A DNA stretch of 64,000 bases from WHSW01 sp963705955 (GTDB taxonomy: Bacteria; Actinomycetota; Thermoleophilia; Solirubrobacterales; 70-9), in the NCBI GenBank assembly GCA_963705955.1, contig CAVPLH010000006.1, positions 620,001 through 684,000 on the forward strand, in the 5' to 3' direction. The notes beneath the pieces are model-generated. The model saw nothing but the letters and a program-made list of their open reading frames with translations. It was not told the origin of the DNA and made no database searches. Both the position numbers and the translations under genes were made by a program. Shown here in pieces: positions 1 through 7,861 of this stretch (its first letter is position 1; the number at the start of each line of letters is the position of its first letter).

Positions 1-378
1 GCGGCCTCGTTCAGCTCGGCCGGCCTCGTCCCAGGCGCCGTCGCCGGCAACGACCCGGCGATCCAGCCGACCCTCGACCTCTATTCCTATGCGCGCTCGC
101 AGGGGGTCGCCGCCTTCTTCATCACCGGCCGCCCGGACGCCGTCCGCGGCTCGACCGACTCCAACCTCCAGTCTGTCGGCTACACGCAGGGCTACACGCT
201 GATCACGAAGCCGGGCGGGCTCGAGACGATCGAGTACAAGAGCGGCGAGCGAGCGAAGATCGAGGACGAGATGGGGTTCACGATCCTCGTCAACGTCGGC
301 GATCAGGACTCCGATCTCGCGGGCGGGCACGCGGTGCGCCCGTTCAAGCTCCCGAACCCGATGTACTACATCCCCTGA
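1..378 (+). CDS. HAD-superfamily acid phosphatase, 3' part
   Basis: The reading frame is open from the first base and stops at 376-378, so only the C-terminal 125 residues are present. They contain FFITGRP, which matches HAD motif II (Thr in the core), a downstream Lys in the YKSGERAKIE stretch that fits motif III, and NVGDQDSDL, which matches the GDxxxD motif IV. The order and spacing resemble class B / plant-type acid phosphatases (PF03767 family), usually exported Mg-dependent phosphomonoesterases. The nucleophile motif DxDxT and any signal peptide lie outside the window, so activity and location are inferred from the family. The next gene runs towards it on the other strand 8 nt away. Confidence 0.75.
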   Translation, partial: AASFSSAGLVPGAVAGNDPAIQPTLDLYSYARSQGVAAFFITGRPDAVRGSTDSNLQSVGYTQGYTLITKPGGLETIEYKSGERAKIEDEMGFTILVNVGDQDSDLAGGHAVRPFKLPNPMYYIP

Positions 379-386
379 GCCGCTGT

Positions 387-1139
387 TCAGGCGGCGAGGA
401 AGTCGAGGATCTCGCGGGCGCAGCGCTCCGGCTGCTCGTCGTAGACGAAGTGCCCCGCGCCCTCGATCACGACGAGCCGCGAGCCCGGGATCTCGCGCTC
501 GAACCGGCGCGCGCCGGCGAGCGGGGCGAACGGATCGGCCTCGCCCCAAAGGAGCAGCGTCGGGGCGCCGATCTCCGCCAGCTTTCCCTGCCACGGCTCG
601 AGCTTGGCGAAGTCCATCGAGCGGTAGAACTCGAGCGTCGCCCGCTGTCCGCGACCGGCGGCGAACGGCGCCCAGTAGGCGTCGACCGTGGCGTCGTCGA
701 AGACCTGCTCCCCGGTCGCGCGCAGCAACCCGGCAAACCCGTCGCGGTCGAGCGCACCGAGGATCTCCTCGCCCTGCTCGCCGCGCACCGCCTCGGCCAT
801 CCCGTGCCACTTGCCGTCGGCGAAGAAGCCGGTGTCGCTGATCACCAGCGCCTCGATCCGGTCCGGGTGGTCGCAGGCCCAGGCGAGGCCGACGAAGCCG
901 CCCCAGTCGTGGACGACGAGCGCGACGCGGCCGAGGTCGAGCCCGGCCATGAAGCGGTCGAAAGCCTCGAGGTTGCGCTCGAAGGTCGCCGGCCCGCGGT
1001 CGGTCGAGTCGCCGAGGCCGAACAGGTCGGGCGCGACGCAGCGCCTTCCGGCTCCGGCAAGAGCCTCCATCAGCGGGCACCACATCCGCGAGCTCTCGGG
1101 GAATCCGTGGACGAGCACGACCGGCGTCGGCCTCGGCAT
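387..1139 (-). CDS. alpha/beta hydrolase with Asp nucleophile (epoxide hydrolase / haloalkane dehalogenase type)
   Basis: This is a complete 250-residue alpha/beta-fold hydrolase. LVHGFPESSRMW near residue 10 supplies the HGxP oxyanion motif. VVHDWGGFVG around residue 75 carries an Asp nucleophile followed by Trp, as in epoxide hydrolases and haloalkane dehalogenases rather than serine esterases. LLWGEADPF holds the likely acid and GAGHFVYDEQPE the catalytic His. Dehalogenases have Asn where this protein has Phe (HGN versus HGF), which makes an epoxide hydrolase-like reaction more likely. No signal peptide is visible, so it should be cytoplasmic. It is convergent with the phosphatase and divergent from the methyltransferase at 1238. 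The substrate is unknown. Confidence 0.88.
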   Translation of the reverse strand: MPRPTPVVLVHGFPESSRMWCPLMEALAGAGRRCVAPDLFGLGDSTDRGPATFERNLEAFDRFMAGLDLGRVALVVHDWGGFVGLAWACDHPDRIEALVISDTGFFADGKWHGMAEAVRGEQGEEILGALDRDGFAGLLRATGEQVFDDATVDAYWAPFAAGRGQRATLEFYRSMDFAKLEPWQGKLAEIGAPTLLLWGEADPFAPLAGARRFEREIPGSRLVVIEGAGHFVYDEQPERCAREILDFLAA

Positions 1140-1237
1140 CGTCCGGTTCGCACCTCCCGGTAGGCGATCTCTCCGGCGCGGCGCAGCTCGACCGAGGACA
1201 CGGCGGCACCCTACCGGTGACCGTCTAGGGTGACGGG

Positions 1238-2302
1238 ATGACGTTGGAGGCGGACTATGAGCGGGGAGGCACGCAGAAGGCGAGCTACTCGCCCGAAGAA
1301 GTCGTCGAGGTGCCGTGCCCGTTTTGCGGCGAGAGCGCTGGTCCGACCCTCGCCGTGGAACATGGCTCGATCGGCATCAAGCAGTGTGCAGCGTGCTCGC
1401 TGATCTACACGTCCCCGCGAATACGAGAGCCCGAGCGGATCTACTGGGGAGATTTCGGGAGCTACGTTTCAGAGGCGCGTTTGATCTTCTCGGGCCAGCG
1501 ACCGCACCACCGGGACCCGAACTATTTAGAGGAGCTATCGCTCGTCGAGCGGTACAAGCCTTCCCGAGGGCGGTTCCTGGATGTGGGCTGCAACATGGGC
1601 ATGCTCTTGCGATTGGCAAATGCGCGCGGCTGGGAGGGGATCGGCGTCGAGCCGTCCCCTCCGATGCATCGGATCGCGACCGAGATGTTCGGACTCGAGG
1701 TGTTCAAGGGGTTCTTGGACGATGTCCCTGCGGAGGCGCACGGGAGCTTCGATGTTGTGGCACTGAGCGATGTCTTCGAGCACGTCACCCAACCGCGTCA
1801 ACTCCTGAGGTCAGCGGCAGCCTGCCTCAAACCGGACGGCCTTCTATACGTGAAGGTTCCTAACGCCCGCTGGAACCTTCTCAAGCAGCAGATGGCCAAG
1901 CGCGTCCGCCGTGCACCTCGCTCACTCTGGGACTCGTATGAGCATGTAGTGCACTACACCGACGAGACGCTGGAACGAATACTGCGGGCGGAGGGCTACG
2001 AGCCCCTCATCCTCACATTCTCACGCCCGGTTCAGGTCCCGGTTTGGCATGAGTACGTAGGCCAGTACTTCCAATACCCGTCCCCATGGGTACTTGACTG
2101 GCGCCGCCATTTGGGGCGCACAGCCTTTCACGCGGCGGCGGTAGTCGAGCACGCCTTCCGGGATAGAATCGGTTATTGCGCACAGAACCTTGTCGCCATC
2201 GCTCGGCGACAACCGAATGCTCCGCATGAGGGCCCTTCGGCAGCGCACCCGCACCGGTCCGATGGCGAACGGCCCATGGCGGGTCCGAATCCGGGCGATT
2301 GA
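1238..2302 (+). CDS. class I SAM-dependent methyltransferase with N-terminal zinc-ribbon
   Basis: The 354-residue protein starts with two Cys-x2-Cys pairs (C27/C30 and C50/C53), the metal-binding knuckle found in front of many sugar- or natural-product methyltransferases. The SAM-binding glycine motif FLDVGCNMG lies at about 113-121, followed by an acidic residue in GVEPS and a VVALSDVFEH post-motif, giving a Methyltransf_23-like fold. Its third-codon GC is visibly lower than that of its neighbours, a trait shared with the sulfotransferase at 4357. This suggests both came in with a polysaccharide-modification cassette. The C-terminal 30 residues are low-complexity and may not be structured. 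The acceptor is unknown. Confidence 0.82.
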   Translation: MTLEADYERGGTQKASYSPEEVVEVPCPFCGESAGPTLAVEHGSIGIKQCAACSLIYTSPRIREPERIYWGDFGSYVSEARLIFSGQRPHHRDPNYLEELSLVERYKPSRGRFLDVGCNMGMLLRLANARGWEGIGVEPSPPMHRIATEMFGLEVFKGFLDDVPAEAHGSFDVVALSDVFEHVTQPRQLLRSAAACLKPDGLLYVKVPNARWNLLKQQMAKRVRRAPRSLWDSYEHVVHYTDETLERILRAEGYEPLILTFSRPVQVPVWHEYVGQYFQYPSPWVLDWRRHLGRTAFHAAAVVEHAFRDRIGYCAQNLVAIARRQPNAPHEGPSAAHPHRSDGERPMAGPNPGD

Positions 2303-2444
2303 GCCGAACCACATCCGCCGAGCCGATGCGAGCCTCCATGCCCCTCGTTCTACGGAGCACTCGCCCGACGAGGGCGCCGGACATGATCGAGCAACTGGGA
2401 TGGAGAGGGAGGCCGCGATGGGTTTGCACACTCCGCGTCGGCTC

Positions 2445-2960
2445 TCACCAGCCGAACGAGCCCGCCGCGCCGGTCCTGGACCGGTGAAGCTCCTCCGCGC
2501 TGTAGGTGAGAACCGCCGCGAGACCGGTCAGTAGATAGAGATCCTCGCGGGCGAGCATTGCCGGAGATAGCTCGGCCGTGAAGCGCCGAGACCGCATCAT
2601 GCCGAGCTTCGCGACCCAGAGGCCCTCGCCGATTCGGCAGCGTGGAAGCAGGCCCGACAGCTTCCACGCGAGCCTCTCGCCGCCAGACAGCACGATTTCT
2701 CCCTCGAGCAGTTTTGCGACCGGCTTGCCGCGCGCGTCGAGAACGGGGGCGCTCTCGATCCCCGTCAGTCCGGAGCCGATGCCCTCCTCGACGCGCCACC
2801 GACCTCCGGCGGTCTCGAACGCCGCGTAGGCGGGACGGGCCGCTTTCCCGAGCACCGCTTCGACCACCGAGTCACCATTCGGGTCGGTCACCGTCAGCGC
2901 CTTGCCCCGGTGGTGGACTCGGCCCTTCAGACGTGATGCGGTGACGGACGCGAGGTCCAT
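2445..2960 (-). CDS. hypothetical protein, LURP-one/scramblase-like beta-rich fold
   Basis: I do not recognise a close family for this 171-residue protein. It begins with ATG at 2960 and reads as a series of short beta strands with turns (KALTVTDPNGDSV, WRVEEGIGSGLTGIE, APVLDARGKPVAKLLEGE). That pattern recalls the LURP-one/scramblase or tubby-like barrel, often a membrane-associated lipid-binding fold in bacteria. The C-terminal third has a hydrophobic helix (LYLLTGLAAVLTYSAEEL), also typical of that group. There is no signal peptide. It is convergent with the methyltransferase upstream, with a gap of about 140 nt. The fold assignment is an inference from pattern alone. Confidence 0.6.
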   Translation of the reverse strand: MDLASVTASRLKGRVHHRGKALTVTDPNGDSVVEAVLGKAARPAYAAFETAGGRWRVEEGIGSGLTGIESAPVLDARGKPVAKLLEGEIVLSGGERLAWKLSGLLPRCRIGEGLWVAKLGMMRSRRFTAELSPAMLAREDLYLLTGLAAVLTYSAEELHRSRTGAAGSFGW

Positions 2961-3196
2961 TTGCGCAAGATTCTCTCACCGCGTAGATGGTCGCGATCGG
3001 TTGACGCTGACCGTCTACACCAAGCCAGTCACGCGGCGGGCTAAGCTGTCGGCCGCGTATCTGGCCGAGTACGAGAGGGCGCTCGCGTGGGCCGCGCTGC
3101 CGACTGCTGAACCGGCACTGACGGGCATCAGCCCGGTTGCGAGGCTGCACGAGCTCGCCGAGTCCCGCTCAGATCTTGGCTTAGATCAGCGACTCT

Positions 3197-3267
3197 GGCG
3201 CCTTGGCGGAGTGGTTACGCAGCGGCCTGCAAAGCCGTTTACGCCAGTTCGATTCTGGCAGGCGCCT
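3197..3267 (+). tRNA. tRNA-Cys (GCA anticodon)
   Basis: A full cloverleaf can be drawn. The acceptor stem GGCGCCT pairs with AGGCGCC, the D stem GCG pairs with CGC, and the anticodon stem GCGGC pairs with GCCGT around the loop CTGCAAA (anticodon GCA). The T stem GCCAG pairs with CTGGC around TTCGATT. The discriminator base is T, as in other bacterial tRNA-Cys. The 3' CCA is not encoded and must be added after transcription. Confidence 0.95.
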
Positions 3268-3485
3268 CTCGACGAAACCCGCGCTAATGGTGGGGTTTCG
3301 GCATGCGAGGCCGTCGGCCGGCGGGTACCAAGCGGGCTCCAATCGGCCGCCCACGGGCGTGCAATCGATCGTCCAGGGCGCTCGCCGCTGCGGAGCGCAG
3401 GACCACCTCGAGTCCCTTCTGCCCGGCGTCGCGCAGGGTCCAAGAGGCCAACTGATCGGCCGCAACCCCTGGTTCGGGTGCCAAA

Positions 3486-3827
3486 TCAGCTGTGCAACGC
3501 CGCTGTGACCGTGAACGTGGCGCTCGCAGAGGCAGAAGGGCCGAAATCCGTCGCTGCTACTACGGTCGCCGGGCCGGGGGCGAGACTTTGCGGGATGACG
3601 ATGCTCTTCCTGAAAGAGCCACTGCCCTTGGCCGCGAACCTGGCGACAAGCGTCCCCTCAGCCTTGATCGTCCCGCGACTCCTCTTCGGGAAGTCTGCAG
3701 CCGTTGACCTGGACCTGTGTTCCAGTTGGACCGTGACGTCGGATTTAGAGCTGATGCTCGCGCCTAGAGCCGTGGACGGCACCAAGAGTGCCACCGCGAT
3801 GATTGCTGTTAGGACCAGTTGCCTCAT
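3486..3827 (-). CDS. small secreted protein, unknown function
   Basis: The 113-residue product has a clear Sec signal peptide: MRQLV, then a hydrophobic stretch ending in PSTALGA, with cleavage probably after ALGA. The mature part of about 90 residues is rich in Ser, Ala, Thr and beta-branched residues (DVTVQLEH, GTLVARFAAKGSG, ATFTVTAAL), which fits a single Ig-like or other beta-sandwich domain. A GGAGGAG Shine-Dalgarno sits just before the ATG at 3827. No catalytic motif is visible. It lies among other exported proteins and remnants, so a cell-envelope role is likely but unproven. Confidence 0.7.
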   Translation of the reverse strand: MRQLVLTAIIAVALLVPSTALGASISSKSDVTVQLEHRSRSTAADFPKRSRGTIKAEGTLVARFAAKGSGSFRKSIVIPQSLAPGPATVVAATDFGPSASASATFTVTAALHS

Positions 3828-4117
3828 GGCTCCTCCTCGACACCCCTTTTTGCTTAGTTGGTGCTGCCGACCCTCTCACATAGCGGGTACACAGATCGTC
3901 AGTAGTAAGCCGCAGAGTTGCGGCGGCGGTGTGAGTACCGATCTGCGGTGCGGCTCGAGCTTCTGACGGCCTGCGAGCGGGGTTCGCGGGTGAGGAGCCC
4001 AGATCGCAGCGATCGAGCGGGTCGTGCCCGCCGCCGGTGGGACAGCGGGAACTGATCCGAATTGAGGCGCGCGCGGGTTGACGCCATCGACCGCCGACGC
4101 GCGGGCAGCAACCTATT

Positions 4118-4258
4118 TCAGCAACTGGTCTTCTTGTCGCCGTCCCCGAAGTCGTCACAGACGTCGGTGCCGGCGCCGCCGTTCATTGCGTCGAGCGCAT
4201 CGCCGTCGATGGTGCTCAGGGCGTCGGCGCCCTGGCTGCCCCTGAGGATGTTCGCGAC
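4118..4258 (-). pseudogene. remnant of RTX-like (hemolysin-type Ca-binding repeat) secreted protein
   Basis: The minus strand encodes about 46 residues ending in a TGA at 4118-4120. They include NILRGSQGADALSTIDGDA and NGGAGTDVCDDFGDGD, the degenerate GGxGxDxL-type nonapeptide pattern and the Cys-containing C-terminus common in actinobacterial RTX-like secreted proteins; compare the intact one at 32811. Upstream the frame stays open only to a TAA near 4370 and contains no start codon, so the N-terminal part and signal peptide are missing. I read this as the tail of a deleted or decayed gene abutting the sulfotransferase. Confidence 0.4.
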
Positions 4259-4356
4259 CTCAGGCCAGGACGCCGTCGCTAGCGTGCGATCGACGCGATC
4301 TCGCGCCCCAGCACCGATCGCCAGGACAAGCCGGAGTCTGGCCGAGAGGCGCAGCG

Positions 4357-5439
4357 CTAGGCAACAGTTGGGTTAGGCGGCGAGCCGGGTCGCGGGCCCA
4401 CTTCCAGCATCTTTTCGGCTCGCCGCACCGCCATCCACGTGGCGACCCTCACCCTGAGGCGTTGTCCTGGTCCGACGCGATCGCGATCGAACTCGTTCGG
4501 GAGCAGGTCACGTTCGTAGTCTTCCTCGAAGACGTCTCGCCAATCTGCGCCCCAGAAACGGCGTGCGAGGGCGTCGTTGGGCTTGGCAAACCGCTGACCA
4601 ATCCGGTCTCGGAGTGCGTTGTCGAGACCGTTGAACGGTGCTCCATCCTCACCGGTCATACGGGGGGACCAGCGTAGGACGTACCGTAACAGCTTCCCAT
4701 ACGCCCCGGGATCAAGATTACGGGACCCGCCCCGCGTTCGCACGATGTGTTCAGTGAGCCTGCGCAACACCTCGACCGTCAACGGCCCCGGCGTTGTGTT
4801 CATCCAACGAGCGTCCGTATCGTCGAGCAGACCATTCACTCGACCGATGAGCCCCGCCGCATCGAAGAACACCGTCTGTATGTTCGGTTCCAGCCTGCTG
4901 GCTGTGTACGGGACCGGAATCAGGCGCATGTGTGAGGCGGGATCATCCCACTCGCGCAGATGCTGCCAATAGTTCAGCCGTGGCTCATTGACCGCATCCT
5001 CGGCGAACGCTCGAAAGCGCCGCCACTCGTCGAAGGACTTCATACTCTGCGGATACATGGAGTTGATGCGGGCATGCTGTGGACGGAGGAATGCGATCAC
5101 GTCGACCGAGGCACGCACCTCGTGGGCGAACGCCCGGACCATTTCAGCGGCGGCACTCGGATCGCATTCAACGAAGGCCTCGCTCGACAGCACCATTGTG
5201 TCCTCCGTCCGCTCCGCCGCCAAACCTGCCAACTTGTCGAACGTGAGGGACGCCGGATCGAATCTGTAGTCGGAGGAGACTGCCCAAGCCAAGTTATGTT
5301 GGGCGCGGTTCGGGCCGAAGGCCGACGTCGGATACAGAATTCCCGCCTCGCTCAAGCGCCGGCGATGCGTATACAGAAACTGTTGCAGAGCGGTGGAACC
5401 CGTCTTGTGGTAACCGATGTGGAGAACTATCCGGCGCAT
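4357..5439 (-). CDS. sulfotransferase-like protein (PAPS P-loop)
   Basis: Near the N-terminus the 360-residue protein has HIGYHKTGSTALQQFL, the 5'-phosphosulfate-binding loop of PAPS-dependent sulfotransferases (K-T/S-G-S/T). A second segment, VDVIAFLRPQHARINS, resembles the 3'-phosphate-binding strand with Arg and Ser. I chose the ATG at 5439 because GAGGG sits 5 nt before it and the protein begins directly with the P-loop strand; the frame is open further upstream without homology-like content. Such enzymes sulfate surface sugars or small molecules in the cytoplasm. Base composition is lower in GC than in the flanking genes. It follows the small gene at 5447 by 7 nt, so the two are probably co-transcribed. 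Confidence 0.8.
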   Translation of the reverse strand: MRRIVLHIGYHKTGSTALQQFLYTHRRRLSEAGILYPTSAFGPNRAQHNLAWAVSSDYRFDPASLTFDKLAGLAAERTEDTMVLSSEAFVECDPSAAAEMVRAFAHEVRASVDVIAFLRPQHARINSMYPQSMKSFDEWRRFRAFAEDAVNEPRLNYWQHLREWDDPASHMRLIPVPYTASRLEPNIQTVFFDAAGLIGRVNGLLDDTDARWMNTTPGPLTVEVLRRLTEHIVRTRGGSRNLDPGAYGKLLRYVLRWSPRMTGEDGAPFNGLDNALRDRIGQRFAKPNDALARRFWGADWRDVFEEDYERDLLPNEFDRDRVGPGQRLRVRVATWMAVRRAEKMLEVGPRPGSPPNPTVA

Positions 5440-5446
5440 CCCGCCC

Positions 5447-5659
5447 TCACCGTGGGCGATCGCTCGCCGACGTCGAGCAGGAGCTGGAGGTAACCACGCC
5501 ATGCGCGGCGAGCCCGTTGATCTCCCGTCGCCGGCGCTTCCTGCGGATCTCCGTCCGTTCGTCCTTCGGCACCTGGCCTTCTCGGTTTCGGCCCTGCGGA
5601 TTTGAGACGTCGACCCGAACGGACTCGTCGTCAATTTGGTAGGCGGTGAGGGCCATCAT
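5447..5659 (-). CDS. small hypothetical protein upstream of sulfotransferase
   Basis: This is a 70-codon open frame starting with a double ATG (5659 and 5656) immediately after a strong GGAGGT Shine-Dalgarno. It stops 7 nt before the sulfotransferase start. The product is hydrophilic and very basic in its middle (RTEIRRKRRRREI) with a Ser-rich tail; no known domain is seen. The ribosome-binding site and the coupling to the next gene are the main evidence for translation. It could be a leader or accessory peptide, or the 5' end of a gene shortened by an indel. Confidence 0.45.
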   Translation of the reverse strand: MMALTAYQIDDESVRVDVSNPQGRNREGQVPKDERTEIRRKRRRREINGLAAHGVVTSSSCSTSASDRPR

Positions 5660-5992
5660 TTACCTCCATCTGTTGAAGGTCGAGGCGCTCGCGATCGCGC
5701 CAGCACCTCCACACATGTGGTCAGAATATCCGCGACCGGTAGTTCGGGACCATCGCTGCCGGAACGCCCAGCCGGCCCAGCATGGTGGACCGGGAGGGGA
5801 TCATCCAGGGCGTCATCCTCGATCTCGACGATCCGGGACTGCCCGAGGCCCGGATCGTGGTAGCAATCCGGGACTCCGACCCTCCCAGGGATTCGCGGCA
5901 GGTTCGGGCCCGTAGCCCATCGCTGCGTTCCCGACCGTCAGCCCGGCGCTCGCGGCGGACTACGACCCTCAGCGTGCGAATAGCTCGTGGTG
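5660..5992. other. intergenic stretch without a convincing gene
   Basis: Both strands are partly open here. The plus-strand frame from 5782 begins with gene-like codons for about 35 residues (VDREGIIQGVILDLDDPGL) and then becomes Arg/Ser-rich noise, with no clear ribosome-binding site. I see no RNA gene or repeat. It may hold the promoter of the leftward small gene and sulfotransferase. Confidence 0.4.
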
Positions 5993-6020
5993 CAAAGACA
6001 AAGGCCCGCCGAAGCGGGCC
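5993..6020 (-). terminator. intrinsic terminator of the secreted-protein gene at 6050
   Basis: On the minus strand GGCCCGC and GCGGGCC pair around a TTCG tetraloop (6003-6020) and are followed by TTTGTCTTTG. The hairpin is 30 nt past the stop codon of the leftward gene. Confidence 0.75.
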
Positions 6021-6049
6021 CTCGTCCTCCGTCAAACGCCTGTCGCGGT

Positions 6050-6917
6050 TTAGCTGGTCGCCGTGACCTTAAACAGCGGCTGATAGTCGGTCCAGCATCC
6101 GGAGTCGAGCCGGAACGTGCCCGTGCCCAGCGAACCGTCGCAATACGCGCCGGCCCAGGAGCTGTTCAGGTACGCGTCGTCCGGGGTCGGCTGCGTGCCG
6201 ACGGTCGGCTCGCCCGCGGGCGTGCTCGTGTCGCCGTCGCCGACGCCGACGTTGAGGCTGTCGTACGGACAACCGCCCGAGCTCGAGAAGCACGGAGCGT
6301 CCTCGCCGATCGGCTCATACCCGTAATGGGTCGTGTCGTACTCGACCGAGATGATCGCCTTCTCGGGCAGGTCGAGGCTGCCGAGGCCAGCGGTGATCTT
6401 GACCGCCTTGCCGTTCTTGCAGCTCGAGTCCTGCAGTCGAGAACCACTTCCCGGCGTTCGGGCCGGTGCAGCGGATGTTGTTGGCGCTCGGCCGATACGG
6501 GATGGCATACGTGTGCGTGACCGCGCCCACGAGCCGCCCGGGCCGGTCGTTGGCGCCCACGCGATAGACGTTGAACCTGATCGGGTGCGTGAACTTGTTG
6601 CCCGGCGTCGTCAAGCAGTCTCCGGTGCTCGCGCCGCCCTTCTCGCACGCCCAGCTGCTCATCGTCACGGTGAGCTTCGGGTTGTGCCTCTGGGTCCCGT
6701 CGAAGTCGACCTGGCCGCCGAACTCCGAGGTCGAGGTCGCCTCGAACGACTGGCTGACCACGTTCCCCGGCAGGGGTGTCGGTCCGTTGTCGTAGACGGT
6801 GACGGCCGCGGCACTGGCGGACGACGCGGTCGCGAGCGCGATCAGCGCGCCGGCGCCCACAGTCGCCGCGATCGAAGCGCCCGCGCGCTTTCGCGATTTG
6901 AACAGTTTGCTGAGCAT
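6050..6917 (-). CDS. secreted hypothetical protein, split by one frameshift
   Basis: The first 165 or so residues run from ATG 6917. MLSKLFKSRKRAG plus a hydrophobic core ending in SSASA is a Sec signal peptide, followed by a beta-rich domain (AVTVYDNGPTPLPGN, SQSFEATSTSEFGGQVDFDG). The frame then loses sense at the GG/CC pair at 6430-6431. Removing one base joins KWFSTA to DSSCKNGKAVKI, and the other frame continues to a stop at 6050, giving about 289 residues with several Cys. The smooth join suggests a single-base insertion in the consensus. Function is unknown; a surface or extracellular role is likely. A hairpin terminator follows and a long palindrome lies in the leader. Confidence 0.7.
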
Positions 6918-6970
6918 TTGGAGTTGGTTTCCTTCCGTGTTTCTGGTTTTGGTCGGGCGGGATTGCCCGA

Positions 6971-6996
6971 GCCTGCGCCCTGATCAGGGCGCAGGC
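6971..6996. promoter_or_regulatory. 26-bp perfect palindrome in the leader of the 6050 gene
   Basis: GCCTGCGCCCTGA is followed directly by its exact reverse complement TCAGGGCGCAGGC, with no loop bases. It lies 54 nt upstream of the ATG at 6917. It could be an operator for a dimeric regulator or form a hairpin in the 5' untranslated RNA. No U-run follows on either strand, so it is not a typical terminator. Confidence 0.5.
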
Positions 6997-7227
6997 GCCG
7001 ACACTCCGTCTGAACGTGGCGCAAGAGGTGCTCGCCGAGGCTCTCTAGCTCCGGTGACCGGTCGCCGGATGCATCCCTCGTCGGCGCCCTCGCGTTAGAG
7101 GTTCTATCATATTGATTGTAGATATACAAGTCAGTGCATATGTTTGGGACGAAGATGGGAAGCGCATAGGGGCCCGGTCTGCGAGCTTTCGCGGCTGATG
7201 GCGCGCCGCTCGGATAGAACTCGGGGC

Positions 7228-7554
7228 ATGGAGGCCGAGGCCGAGGGGATCGCGCGTCCGTTTCTGCCCTGGCTGGGGCGCGCCTGTCGCCAGGCGCGCG
7301 AGGAGCGGAACGTCGTCCAGGTGAGGATCGCGGCGGCGATCGAGGTAAACCAGGCGACGATCGCGCGCTTTGAGGACGGCAGCGCCTGGCCGCGAAAGCC
7401 CGAGGAGGTCCTGATGGCCTACGCGAGCGAGCTCGACATGGACGTGCGGCTGCTCTGGGTTCACGCCTTCGTCCTCTGGCTCGAGCACGAGCCGGTCCTG
7501 GACACAGAGAGCCAGGAGCGGATTCGGGCGGCGCTCGAGCGGCTGCAGATCTGA
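7228..7554 (+). CDS. XRE-family helix-turn-helix protein
   Basis: From the ATG at 7228 the product is 108 residues. ACRQAREERNVVQVRIAAAI and EVNQATIARFEDGSAWP form the helix-turn-helix of the XRE/Cro family, with the usual small residue in the turn and the ARFEDG recognition-helix end. The rest is a helical tail (MDVRLLWVHAFVLWLEHE) likely used for dimerisation. The frame is open further back to a TTG at 7144 and an ATG at 7198, so the start is uncertain. It sits alone behind an AT-rich promoter-like region (7105-7145), and no target operator could be identified. Confidence 0.72.
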   Translation: MEAEAEGIARPFLPWLGRACRQAREERNVVQVRIAAAIEVNQATIARFEDGSAWPRKPEEVLMAYASELDMDVRLLWVHAFVLWLEHEPVLDTESQERIRAALERLQI

Positions 7555-7861
7555 TTTGTCAAGTCGGCAGCGACTGAATCGCCCGCCCAGGATGCGCAGC
7601 CGAGGGACGTCGATCTGGGCGATGCGCCGCGGCGGGGCAGCGGAAGCTAATCCGGATCGGCGGCGGCTTCTCCGGGCGCGACCGCGTGACGTCGCGAGCG
7701 CCTACGACCGTCGGCGTTGGGGACGGCGGAACGGCCCGACGACTCGCCGCGCGCAACTCTGCGGCGAACTACTGACGAACGGAGTGGTGACGCGTGTACG
7801 GTCCCTGAGCAATCGGAGGTCCGCGCACGGTATGGCTCCGTGCGCCAGAAGGGAAGTTCGC

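Noticed and set aside
3284..3484. A 66-codon minus-strand frame between tRNA-Cys and the small secreted protein
   Set aside because: It has some gene-like text (ASWTLRDAGQKGLEVVLRSA) but no Shine-Dalgarno, no family match and an end that runs into the tRNA flank. Too weak to list as a gene.
5782..6066. A possible small plus-strand gene starting VDREGIIQGV
   Set aside because: Only the first 35 codons look coding; the rest is Arg/Ser-rich, crosses the terminator hairpin of the opposite gene and lacks a ribosome-binding site.
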